This document shows positions 7,656 through 13,932 of a stretch of DNA of 15,071 nt, piece after piece. This stretch comes from CAZHRJ01 sp964534765 (GTDB lineage: Bacteria; Lindowbacteria; 2-12-FULL-62-27). Positions within the stretch are counted from its first letter, which is position 1. Each line of letters opens with the position of its first letter. The notes below the pieces were generated by a model, which saw nothing but the letters and a program-made list of their open reading frames with translations, was not told where the DNA came from and ran no database searches. The stretch lies in contig CAZHRJ010000075.1 of assembly GCA_964534765.1 (NCBI GenBank), positions 1-15,071 of the forward strand, in the 5' to 3' direction. The position numbers and the translations under genes were made by a program.

Positions 7656-7670
7656 CATAGAATATATGGG

Positions 7671-7895
7671 TTAGCGGCCAATTCCAAGAGACCGTCTGGG
7701 TCCCCGGCTTGTTCCGGCGGAAGGCCCGCCGCGCACGGCGCGGGTGTCATCATCGACCGATCGTTCCCTGTGACTCTTTTCGTACTCGTCTCTGGCCTTT
7801 TGCATCCTTTCCGATTCCCTGGCCCGATGATGATTGAAATAGAACAGCGCGCACACGAGGGCAAAACTAAGAACGAGAATCCGTTTCGTTACCAT
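7671..7895 (-). CDS. Small single-pass membrane protein downstream of the prepilin
   Basis: 74 residues: a basic start (MVTKR), one membrane helix at about 6-20 (ILVLSFALVCALFYF), then a highly charged helical stretch of about 20-50 with coiled-coil character. Its ATG (7893-7895) lies inside the last codons of the prepilin gene, with a 7-bp overlap, so translation is probably coupled. The last ~24 residues (Arg/Gly/Pro-rich) look less natural than the alternative frame; see the finding on a possible frameshift. No family recognised. An accessory role with the pilin is a guess from position. Confidence 0.55.
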   Translation of the reverse strand: MVTKRILVLSFALVCALFYFNHHRARESERMQKARDEYEKSHRERSVDDDTRAVRGGPSAGTSRGPRRSLGIGR

Positions 7896-8455
7896 ACGAT
7901 GTTATCCGGGTTGCAGTATGAGACCGACCACGTCGAAGAATTCCACGTTGTTTGGCAACCGGAAAATCCGGCGCTGCCCTTGGTTGCATAAATGCACGGA
8001 CGATGAAACCGCTCGGGATAGTAGTTGGGTAGAAGACACCAGTCAAAGGAAATATCCAACGGGTTCTGCGAAGATCCTTCATACCAAGCACCCATTCCCG
8101 CTATTCTGGAAGAGAAAAGATCTTTATAGATTTCGCACGTGGTTTTCTGCAGGAGCCCCTCGGCTTTAAGTGTATAACTGATGTCCGGACCGTAGAGCAC
8201 ATCCACATCATGGATCTCGTCATAAACCGTCCCACAGTCCGAAGAAGGCGGGCCGTCCGGCGGAGGGATGCCGTGATGCGCAACGTAGACTTTAATCGCG
8301 GAAACCAGCTGGGCGCCCCACGATAGCATTGCCTGCATCTTTATTTTCCAGAGGACCTGCTCATACTTGGAAAGCGCCACGGGCGCAAGGAGTCCAAGGA
8401 TTGCAATGACGATCAGCAATTCCAGAAGCGTAAATCCGCCCCTTCGGCTATACAC
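7889..8455 (-). CDS. Type IV prepilin-like protein, cysteine-rich
   Basis: 188 residues. A seven-residue leader ending in Gly-Gly is followed by the class III signal FTLLELLIVIAIL. Cleavage by prepilin peptidase after Gly7 would leave Phe as residue +1, with Glu12 at the required +5 position. The hydrophobic helix (8-28) leads into the amphipathic pilin stalk and a globular domain with six cysteines, enough for three disulfides. It belongs to the GspG/PilE-like superfamily; whether it joins a pilus or a type II secretion pseudopilus cannot be told. The start is GTG (8453-8455) with AAGGG about 7 bases upstream; the nearby ATG at about 8465 is out of frame and stops at once. It follows the aminotransferase gene by 23 bp. 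No pilus machinery genes are in the window. Confidence 0.88.
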   Translation of the reverse strand: MYSRRGGFTLLELLIVIAILGLLAPVALSKYEQVLWKIKMQAMLSWGAQLVSAIKVYVAHHGIPPPDGPPSSDCGTVYDEIHDVDVLYGPDISYTLKAEGLLQKTTCEIYKDLFSSRIAGMGAWYEGSSQNPLDISFDWCLLPNYYPERFHRPCIYATKGSAGFSGCQTTWNSSTWSVSYCNPDNIVW

Positions 8456-8478
8456 GACCTGCCCTTTTCATCCGGCCG

Positions 8479-9585
8479 TCAAGAAAAAAATTCACGGACG
8501 GCGGCGGCCACCTCTCGTACCTGCGGCGCGGTCAATTCCGGATACATTGGCAGAGACAAAACTTCGCGCGCGGCCGATTCGGTCACTGACAACCCCACGC
8601 CGATGATGTTTTTAGAGTAAGCGCGGAAAGCCGGATGGAGATGGGCCGGTGGATCGTAGTGGATCAGGGACTGAATACCCTGCCCGGCTAGGAACAACCG
8701 CATCTGATCCCGATGGGCCGTCCGGATCACATAGAGGTGATGCACCGGCTCGCATCCCTGACGACTGGCAGGCAGTGTCACATCCACCCCGCGCAGGAGC
8801 CGGCCATAGGCGCCGGCGATGCGGCGGCGTTTGGCATTGTTGGAATCAAGCGTTCGCAATTTCACCCGAAGGACCGCCGCCTGAATTTCGTCGAGCCGGC
8901 TGTTCCATCCGTTTGACCGGAGACACACCCGCCGGCGATCCCAGCCGTACTCGCGCAGTTGCCGGACTCGTTCGGCCAGGGCCCGATGACGCGTCACAAT
9001 CATTCCGCCATCGCCGATCGCGCCCAAATTTTTTGTCGGATAAAAACTGAACGCCGCCAGATCGCCAAACGATCCCACCCGCCGCTTGCCCTCGCGCGCG
9101 CCGTGAGCCTGCGCCGCATCCTCGATCAACGCCAGACGCCGGCGTCGGCACAGACGCCGTATGGATGCGATATCCGCCGGCTGGCCGTACAGATGCACCG
9201 CGATCACGGCCCGGGTTTTCCGGGTTATGGCGGGTTCGATTCGCGCCGGATCGATCGTCAGATCATCCGGCCGGACGTCGACAAAGACGGGGGTGGCACC
9301 CGCCTGCACAATCGCCGCAACCGACGCCACCGCCGTATGGGCCACCGTAATGACCTCGTCTCCGGGCCCGATGCCGAGTGATCTCAGGCCGATCGCGATC
9401 GCGTCGGTGCCGCTGGCGACACCGACGCCGAAGGGAACACCGATGTACGCGGCGAATTCCCTTTCAAACGCTTCAACCTGCGGGCCGAGCACATACCGGC
9501 CAACGGACAGGACCGACCGGATGGCGCGATTGATGGCGTGTTGCTGGGAGCGGTACTGGGCGAGCGGGCAGGCGCAGGGGATCAT
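8479..9585 (-). CDS. DegT/DnrJ/EryC1-family sugar aminotransferase, FdtB/QdtB-like
   Basis: 368 residues from the ATG at 9583-9585. This start gives MIPCACPLAQYRS, matching the family's usual 'MIP...LxxQY' opening; the longer frame from 9615 would lie inside the tRNA gene and is rejected. The fold-type I PLP enzyme motifs are present: SGTDAI at about 58-63, Asp156 in IEDAAQAHG (cofactor pyridine contact), and the Schiff-base Lys185 in FYPTKNLGAIGDGG. Members aminate nucleotide-linked keto-sugars using glutamate. With the FdtA/QdtA-type isomerase 4.6 kb away, the best guess is amination at C3 to give dTDP-3-amino-3,6-dideoxyhexose. Substrate choice cannot be proven by eye. There is no clear Shine-Dalgarno site; the gene begins three bases after the tRNA. 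Confidence 0.9.
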   Translation of the reverse strand: MIPCACPLAQYRSQQHAINRAIRSVLSVGRYVLGPQVEAFEREFAAYIGVPFGVGVASGTDAIAIGLRSLGIGPGDEVITVAHTAVASVAAIVQAGATPVFVDVRPDDLTIDPARIEPAITRKTRAVIAVHLYGQPADIASIRRLCRRRRLALIEDAAQAHGAREGKRRVGSFGDLAAFSFYPTKNLGAIGDGGMIVTRHRALAERVRQLREYGWDRRRVCLRSNGWNSRLDEIQAAVLRVKLRTLDSNNAKRRRIAGAYGRLLRGVDVTLPASRQGCEPVHHLYVIRTAHRDQMRLFLAGQGIQSLIHYDPPAHLHPAFRAYSKNIIGVGLSVTESAAREVLSLPMYPELTAPQVREVAAAVREFFS

Positions 9586-9588
9586 AAC

Positions 9589-9662
9589 CCCGCCCGGAGG
9601 GACTCGAACCCCCAACCCTCAGATCCGAAGTCTGATGCTCTATCCAATTGAGCTACGGGCGG
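9589..9662 (-). tRNA. tRNA-Arg, anticodon UCG
   Basis: 74 nt with a full cloverleaf. The acceptor CCGCCCG pairs perfectly with CGGGCGG; the D stem is GCTC/GAGC; the anticodon stem TCAGA/TCTGA encloses the loop CTTCGGA (anticodon TCG, reading CGA and probably CGG); the T arm has TTCGAGT between GGGGG and CCCTC. The discriminator base is G and CCA is not encoded, so it must be added after processing. The adjacent aminotransferase ATG starts only three bases beyond the 3' end. Confidence 0.96.
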
Positions 9663-9708
9663 AATCGCCATGAGTGCGGACTTTATCATGATTCCCATCA
9701 CAAATCTA

Positions 9709-9736
9709 TTGACATTGGATTCGGCTTAAGTATGAT
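9709..9736 (+). promoter_or_regulatory. Sigma-70-type promoter of the cold-shock gene
   Basis: A perfect -35 box TTGACA (9709-9714), a 16-bp spacer, and TATGAT (9731-9736), one mismatch from the -10 consensus. Predicted transcription start is near 9743, leaving a leader of about 130 nt before the GTG at 9873. Confidence 0.75.
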
Positions 9737-9742
9737 GGCGCC

Positions 9743-9872
9743 GCTCATTTGGCCAGAGCGGCGGATGGGTCTGTATGTCCGGCGAAGGCTCATATTCAGG
9801 GACCAGCGGACGGCAGGAACTCCCCGAATCAGTATTGGGGGAAGACGGATTTTTTGAAAGAGGTGTTTGTAA
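9743..9872 (+). promoter_or_regulatory. Long 5' leader of the cold-shock gene
   Basis: About 130 nt separate the predicted start site from the start codon, as in cspA-type mRNAs, whose long leaders refold with temperature. A hairpin is visible at 9822-9840: CCCC and AAT pair with ATT and GGGG across a 4-base loop with one bulged G. It lies shortly before the Shine-Dalgarno stretch (AAAGAGGTG, about 9857-9865). A cspA-like thermosensing role is inference. Confidence 0.4.
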
Positions 9873-10085
9873 GTGGCTACAGGCAAGGTGAAGTGGTTTG
9901 ACGCCAAAAAGGGCTATGGATTCATCGAGATGGACAACGGGGGAGGGGACATATTTGTTCACTTTTCCAGCATCAGCGGTGACGGTTTCAAAACCCTTGA
10001 GGAAGGCCAGAAAGTCCAGTTTGACATCGGCGAAGGCAAGAAGGGCAAGCAGGCGCTGAACGTCACACGGGCGGCCGCGGTTTAA
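9873..10085 (+). CDS. csp: Cold-shock domain protein (CspA family)
   Basis: 70 residues forming a single OB-fold cold-shock domain. The nucleic-acid-binding motifs are RNP1 (KGYGFIEM, about 14-21) and RNP2 (DIFVHFS, about 28-34), preceded by the typical GKVKWFDAKKG. Members bind single-stranded RNA and DNA, melt mRNA structure and can act as antiterminators. The start is GTG, with a GAGGTG ribosome-binding site about 9 bases upstream. It has its own strong promoter and is a single-gene unit between the tRNA operon on the other strand and rplU. Confidence 0.96.
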   Translation: MATGKVKWFDAKKGYGFIEMDNGGGDIFVHFSSISGDGFKTLEEGQKVQFDIGEGKKGKQALNVTRAAAV

Positions 10086-10362
10086 GACCGTTTTAGCAGC
10101 ATCCCCACAGTTTCTGCTTGGCGGCGATTTCAAGGTCCAACACGGTCGTCTGAATTCCGGCGGCGGTGTACTGAGTTTGCCTTGAGGGAGGGTTCTTTGT
10201 GGCCCGATTTTTGGCGAATTCGGAAAGCCAATCTGAACAAGATGAGCGGGTCTATCTGAAGCCGGCTCAGCAGAGGGTGGGGACGACTTTTTTTAGACTT
10301 GCGTTTCCGGCGTGAAGCCGTGATTGACAAGAGGGCGCGGGTTTACTATAGGGTAGGAGCGT
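10086..10362 (+). other. Intergenic region between csp and rplU, no gene
   Basis: No convincing ORF on either strand. It has a T7 run at about 10287-10293 that lacks a good stem directly before it, a stem TTGGC/GCCAA near 10206-10227 (approximate), and a small CGGC-GTGAA-GCCG hairpin just before the rplU -35 box. It probably holds the csp 3' end and the rplU promoter region. Confidence 0.4.
10324..10352 (+). promoter_or_regulatory. Candidate rplU promoter
   Basis: A perfect TTGACA (10324-10329), a 17-bp spacer and TATAGG (10347-10352, four of six). Predicted +1 is near 10359, only about 4 bases before the ATG at 10363. An AGGAG (10355-10359) would then lie mostly upstream of the transcript start, so the true start site, or the use of this promoter, is uncertain. 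Confidence 0.45.
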
Positions 10363-10674
10363 ATGTACGCGATCGTAACCATCGGAGACAAGCAATTTTG
10401 GGTCAAGGAAGGGGACCGGGTGGAGGTTCCGCGCAGGGTGGGTGAGGCGGCGGAATCGCTGGAGATCCCGGAGGTGCTGTTCATCGGGGGTAACGGGTCA
10501 ACGAAAGTGGGCCGGCCGTACGTGGAGGGCGCGAAAGTTGTTGCCCGGATCGACGCGCATATCAAGGGGCCGAAGGTTGTGAGTTTCAAATATCGGCGGC
10601 GGAAGGGATCGAAGAAGACCATCGGGCACCGCCAGCCATTAACGCGGATCGTCATCGAACAAATCAAGAGTTAA
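10363..10674 (+). CDS. rplU: 50S ribosomal protein L21
   Basis: 103 residues, standard length, opening MYAIVTIGDKQFWVKEGD as in L21. The basic FKYRRRKGSKKTIGHRQP stretch (about 78-95) is the 23S rRNA-binding signature of the family. It is the first gene of the conserved rplU-prp-rpmA-obg block. An AGGAG lies unusually close (3 bases) to the ATG. Confidence 0.97.
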   Translation: MYAIVTIGDKQFWVKEGDRVEVPRRVGEAAESLEIPEVLFIGGNGSTKVGRPYVEGAKVVARIDAHIKGPKVVSFKYRRRKGSKKTIGHRQPLTRIVIEQIKS

Positions 10675-10675
10675 G

Positions 10676-10697
10676 CCATCCCAGAGGATGGGGATGG
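10676..10697 (+). promoter_or_regulatory. Mutually exclusive hairpins after rplU
   Basis: CCATCC (10676-10681) can pair with GGATGG (10686-10691) with a 4-base loop. Extended as CCATCCC, it can instead pair with GGGATGG (10691-10697) with an 8-base loop. A switching role is inference. Confidence 0.35.
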
Positions 10698-10732
10698 AAC
10701 GCCGCCGGCGCGGTGAGAGGCCCGGCGGCGTT
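10698..10732 (+). other. Strong intercistronic hairpin between rplU and prp
   Basis: A perfect 11-bp GC-rich stem (10698-10708 and 10722-10732) with a 13-base loop, followed by TAGTAGAG rather than a T run. This favours an mRNA-processing, stabilising or partial-attenuation element over a true terminator. Confidence 0.55.
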
Positions 10733-10755
10733 TAGTAGAGAGGGGAAATGGAGAG

Positions 10756-11133
10756 ATGATCCGCATTGTTCGAGAGATTGGCCCGAAGGGGTTTATTTCA
10801 ATTCGGGCGTTGGGGCATGCTGATTTTGGCACGCGTGGGAAGGATGTGGTATGCGCCGCGGTTTCCGCGCTCCTGCAGGCGTGGCTTCGGAACCTGATAG
10901 AGGGTTTGGGTGACCGAGTCCATGTGGAGCTGGATCGAAAAGCGGGCCGGATGGTATTTGTTGTTTCAGCGGAAATCGAGGCCGAGCAGCGGCAGGAAGT
11001 GGAGCGGCTGGCGCGGTATTTTTATCCGTCGATTTTGTCTCTGTCGGAGCAGTATCCGGAGAACATCCTGTTATCGGAAATCACGTCAACAGACACGCGC
11101 GACTCGGTCTGTGACGCAACGAAACGAGAGTAA
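10756..11133 (+). CDS. prp: Prp-family (YsxB-like) cysteine protease
   Basis: 125 residues. The family core GHADFGTRGKDVVCAAVSAL is intact, with the expected catalytic His21 and Cys33 12 residues apart. In Firmicutes and relatives Prp cleaves an N-terminal extension from ribosomal protein L27 before its assembly into the 50S subunit. The gene sits in the usual place between rplU and rpmA. The protein is somewhat longer than the ~105-112 residues usual for the family, owing to a ~20-residue polar C-terminal tail. The L27 next door lacks the cleavable extension, so the substrate here is unclear. A GAGAGGGG stretch precedes the ATG by about 10 bases. Confidence 0.9.
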   Translation: MIRIVREIGPKGFISIRALGHADFGTRGKDVVCAAVSALLQAWLRNLIEGLGDRVHVELDRKAGRMVFVVSAEIEAEQRQEVERLARYFYPSILSLSEQYPENILLSEITSTDTRDSVCDATKRE

Positions 11134-11146
11134 GAGGTGACGCGCC

Positions 11147-11410
11147 ATGGCTCATAAAAAAGGCCAGGGTTCAACCAAGAATGGCCGCGACAGCCAATCC
11201 AAACGGCTGGGCGTCAAATGCACTCACGGCGAGTTTGTCCGGGCGGGGAACATCATCATCCGGCAGCGCGGGACGGCGTTTCATCCGGGATTGAACGTCG
11301 ACCGCGGCAAGGACGACACACTGTTTGCAACCGGCAGCGGATACGTCACGTTTATTCACCGGCTCAACCGCCGATTTGTCAGCGTTCTTCCCCAGCAGAT
11401 CGCGGCCTGA
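11147..11410 (+). CDS. rpmA: 50S ribosomal protein L27
   Basis: 87 residues, opening MAHKKGQGSTKNGRDSQSK, whose N-terminal tail reaches towards the peptidyl-transferase centre. The rest (RQRGTAFHPGLNVDRGKDDT) is typical. There is no Prp-cleavable extension: the in-frame codons before the ATG are TGA-CGC-GCC, so the protein cannot start further upstream. A strong ribosome-binding site AGAGGTGA lies 6 bases before the ATG and 13 bp separate it from prp. Confidence 0.97.
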   Translation: MAHKKGQGSTKNGRDSQSKRLGVKCTHGEFVRAGNIIIRQRGTAFHPGLNVDRGKDDTLFATGSGYVTFIHRLNRRFVSVLPQQIAA

Positions 11411-11434
11411 CAACAGGTTTCAAACGCACCTTCA

Positions 11435-12673
11435 TTGTTTGTTGACGAGGTCGTTCTCCGTGTGCGGGCCGGCCGCGGTGGGAACGGGTGTGTGTCGTTC
11501 CGGCGGGAGAAGTACATCCCGCATGGCGGCCCGGACGGCGGAGATGGGGGGGACGGCGGCGGCATTTACCTCGAAGGCGACCCGCGCCTGGCTACCCTCT
11601 ATGATCTTTCGCTTCATCCCAACATCAGAGCCGAGGACGGTGTCAACGGCAGCGGAAACAAAAAGCATGGCCGGCGCGGCCGGCCGACCACCATCCGGAT
11701 TCCGACAGGCACGCAGGTTGATCGGGTCGATCCCGAAGGACACGTGTTGATTGCGGATATGCTGCTCCCGGACGAGCGGATACTCCTGGCCCGGGGCGGC
11801 CGGGGCGGCGGTGGGAATGTCCGGTTTGCCTCCTCGAAACATCGTCTGCCCCGATTCGCCCTCCATGGCGCGCCGGGCCAATCGATCCGGGTCCATCTGT
11901 CGCTCAAGTTAATTTCCGACCTGGCGATTATCGGCCTGCCCAACGCGGGGAAATCGACACTTCTCGCCGCCGTCACCGCGGCAAGACCAAAAATCGCCGA
12001 TTATCCGTTCACGACATTGACGCCGAACCTCGGTGTGATTCGAGGCGAAGACGAGCGAATCGTCCTGGCCGACATTCCCGGTCTGATCAAAGACGCGCAT
12101 GCGGGTCGAGGGCTCGGCAATCGATTCCTCAAACACATCGAGCGCGCGCCGGCGCTCTTGGTTCTGCTTGACGCGACCCGGCCGGTGGCGGAGGATTTCA
12201 GGCTATTGCGTGATGAGATTATGCTTTTCAATCCAGCTATCTGGGGCCGGCCGAGGGTGGTGGCGGTGAACAAAATCGATCTTGTCAAAGGCCGGCCGGC
12301 GGTCAAATCCTGGGGGAAACAGATCGCGGAGCCGATCACAGCGATCAGCGCGAAAACGGGCGCCGGGGTTGAAGGTCTTCAGAAACAAATTGAAAAAATG
12401 CTCCAGAACCGACCGGAACCGACGCCGGCTCAACCGACGACGATCGACCTGGAGAGGGGTCTGACCCGTATTCAATGCGTGGAGGGCCGGTATGTGGTCG
12501 TTTCAGAATCCTGGGAAGAGTTGGCGCAGATGGTTCCTGTGGAAAACGCGGAGGCGAAGCAGTGGTTTATTGACAAACTCAAAACCGAAGGCGTCCACCG
12601 CCGGCTGGAACAAGCCGGCTGCCGACCCGGCGACCCTGTTCAAATCGGGCCGGTGGAACTGGAGTTCGCCTGA
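11435..12673 (+). CDS. obg: Obg/CgtA GTPase, ribosome assembly
   Basis: 412 residues. The Gly-rich Obg fold spans about 1-160 (RAGRGGNGCVSFRREK, GGPDGGDGGDGG). The GTPase domain follows with G1 GLPNAGKST (167-175), the switch region DYPFTTLTPNLG, G3 DIPGL (213-217), G4 NKID (279-282) and G5 SAK (305-307). A C-terminal OCT-type domain lies at about 340-411, so all three domains are present. Obg acts in late 50S assembly and the stringent response. The start is TTG, chosen because it gives the universal MFVDEV opening; the only Shine-Dalgarno-like stretch (AGGT) is about 16 bases away, so initiation may be weak or coupled to rpmA, 24 bp upstream. Confidence 0.96.
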   Translation: MFVDEVVLRVRAGRGGNGCVSFRREKYIPHGGPDGGDGGDGGGIYLEGDPRLATLYDLSLHPNIRAEDGVNGSGNKKHGRRGRPTTIRIPTGTQVDRVDPEGHVLIADMLLPDERILLARGGRGGGGNVRFASSKHRLPRFALHGAPGQSIRVHLSLKLISDLAIIGLPNAGKSTLLAAVTAARPKIADYPFTTLTPNLGVIRGEDERIVLADIPGLIKDAHAGRGLGNRFLKHIERAPALLVLLDATRPVAEDFRLLRDEIMLFNPAIWGRPRVVAVNKIDLVKGRPAVKSWGKQIAEPITAISAKTGAGVEGLQKQIEKMLQNRPEPTPAQPTTIDLERGLTRIQCVEGRYVVVSESWEELAQMVPVENAEAKQWFIDKLKTEGVHRRLEQAGCRPGDPVQIGPVELEFA

Positions 12674-12725
12674 GAGGCGATCCCCGCCGGTCCTCCGATA
12701 TCGGCCCGACGGCAGGCCGGACCGT

Positions 12726-12753
12726 TTGACGAAATATTTTCCTGTTGTATAGT
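12726..12753 (+). promoter_or_regulatory. Promoter of proB giving a nearly leaderless mRNA
   Basis: TTGACG (12726-12731), a 16-bp spacer, and TATAGT (12748-12753), each one mismatch from consensus. Predicted +1 is at 12760-12761 and the ATG starts at 12761. No Shine-Dalgarno sequence precedes the ATG, which agrees with a leaderless transcript. Upstream, CGGTCC (12688-12693) can pair with GGACCG (12719-12724) around a palindrome (12695-12704), a weak candidate for the end of the obg transcript. Confidence 0.65.
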
Positions 12754-12760
12754 TCAGTCC

Positions 12761-13912
12761 ATGAGCGTGCATGTACGGGATTTTTCAAAAGCGAAGCGGG
12801 TGGTGATCAAGGTAGGGACGTCGCTACTGCGCAAATCCGACAACTCGGTGGACATCGGGTGTCTCCGGGCACTATCCGCCGATGTCGCGCATCTGGGCCA
12901 CAGCCAGGGCCGGCAGGTGGTCATCGTGTCCTCCGGAGCGGTCGGATTCGGCATGATGCGCCTCCACATGACCCGCCGGCCGGCCGACGTCGCGACGCTT
13001 CAAGCGGCGGCCGCGATCGGCCAGCCGGAACTGATGCGGGCGTGGTCGGAAGTATTCGAGGGCCACGACATTCTCGTTTCCCAATTGCTTCTGACCAACG
13101 ACGGCCTTCAGGACCGCGCCCGGTTTCTGAACGCCCGGAAGGCCCTGTCCCGGCTTTTGGATCTTCGGGTTATTCCCATCGTCAATGAAAACGACACGGT
13201 GGCCGTCGAGGAACTCACATTCGGCGACAATGACTCGCTGTCGGCGCTGGTGGCCGCGATGATCGACGCGGATCTGCTGATCAACCTGACCAACGTCGAC
13301 GGTTTTTTCATTCCCGGCCAGTCGGCCGCTCAGGGACCCGTATCCACGGTTGTCGATATCCGGCCCGAATGGATTTCCGGCGCCGCTTCACACGAACGCG
13401 CCGGGCGTGGATTCACGCTCGGAGGAATGGCCGCTAAATTGCGCGCGGCGTCGAAGATTGCCCTCAAGGCCGGCGTGCCCGTCGTCATTGCCAACGGCCG
13501 GACCCGGCATATCCTCCGGTCCATCCTCGCCGGAGACAGCATCGGCACTCTCTTTCTGCCGCCGGCCGGCAACCTGAAGGGGAAAAAGGTCTGGCTCTCT
13601 TTTTTCCCCTCGCCGGCCGGATCGATCGTTGTCGATCGTGGAGCGGGACAGGCCATTTGCCGAAACGGCAAAAGTCTTCTGGCCAGCGGTATTGTCCGGT
13701 CGGAGGGGCGGTTTGGCCGGCGAAGCTGCATCTCGGTGATGACCGAAGATGGCCGGGAGATTGCGCGCGGAATCAGTTTTTATTCCGCCGACGAAATCAC
13801 CCGGATCGCGGGCCGGCCGTCCGCGGCAATCCGTGAGACGCTGGGTTTATCCGACCGGACGGAAGCGCCGGCGGAAGTCATCCACCGGAACAATCTCGCG
13901 GTGCTGAGTTAG
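12761..13912 (+). CDS. proB: Glutamate 5-kinase with PUA domain
   Basis: 383 residues, slightly over the usual ~370. The amino-acid kinase fold is complete: VIKVGTSLL (about 15-23), VSSGAVGFG (about 56-64), 'QLLLTNDGL', 'NENDTVAVEELTFGDNDSLSALVA' and the downstream GGMAAKLRAASKIA (phosphate-binding region). The C-terminal ~100 residues form a PUA domain. It phosphorylates glutamate to glutamyl-5-phosphate, the first and normally feedback-inhibited step of proline synthesis, in the cytoplasm. It is followed 20 bp later by proA and appears to have its own promoter rather than depending on obg. Confidence 0.96.
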   Translation: MSVHVRDFSKAKRVVIKVGTSLLRKSDNSVDIGCLRALSADVAHLGHSQGRQVVIVSSGAVGFGMMRLHMTRRPADVATLQAAAAIGQPELMRAWSEVFEGHDILVSQLLLTNDGLQDRARFLNARKALSRLLDLRVIPIVNENDTVAVEELTFGDNDSLSALVAAMIDADLLINLTNVDGFFIPGQSAAQGPVSTVVDIRPEWISGAASHERAGRGFTLGGMAAKLRAASKIALKAGVPVVIANGRTRHILRSILAGDSIGTLFLPPAGNLKGKKVWLSFFPSPAGSIVVDRGAGQAICRNGKSLLASGIVRSEGRFGRRSCISVMTEDGREIARGISFYSADEITRIAGRPSAAIRETLGLSDRTEAPAEVIHRNNLAVLS

Positions 13913-13932
13913 GACATGGTAGATTCCATCCG

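Noticed and set aside
7729..7743. CCGCGC-ACG-GCGCGG hairpin as a terminator between the TPR gene and the prepilin operon
   Set aside because: It lies inside the small membrane protein coding region and has no T run on either side.
7655..7864. Small ORF in the frame overlapping the 74-residue membrane protein gene
   Set aside because: Its N-terminal half (Cys/Ile/Gly/Lys mix) lacks protein character. Only its C-terminal half looks natural, which is reported instead as a possible frameshift.
9586..9615. A ten-codon N-terminal extension of the aminotransferase starting at 9615
   Set aside because: It would be translated from the T arm and acceptor stem of the tRNA. The family opening fits the ATG at 9585.
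10259..10293. Intrinsic terminator before the T7 run upstream of rplU
   Set aside because: The only self-complementary stretch nearby (AGCCGGCT) is a loopless palindrome about 20 nt before the T run, so no proper terminator stem abuts it.
10130..10330. Minus-strand ORF in the csp-rplU gap
   Set aside because: Arg/Lys/Ser-rich, with no ribosome-binding site or recognisable feature. It crosses the likely promoter region of rplU.
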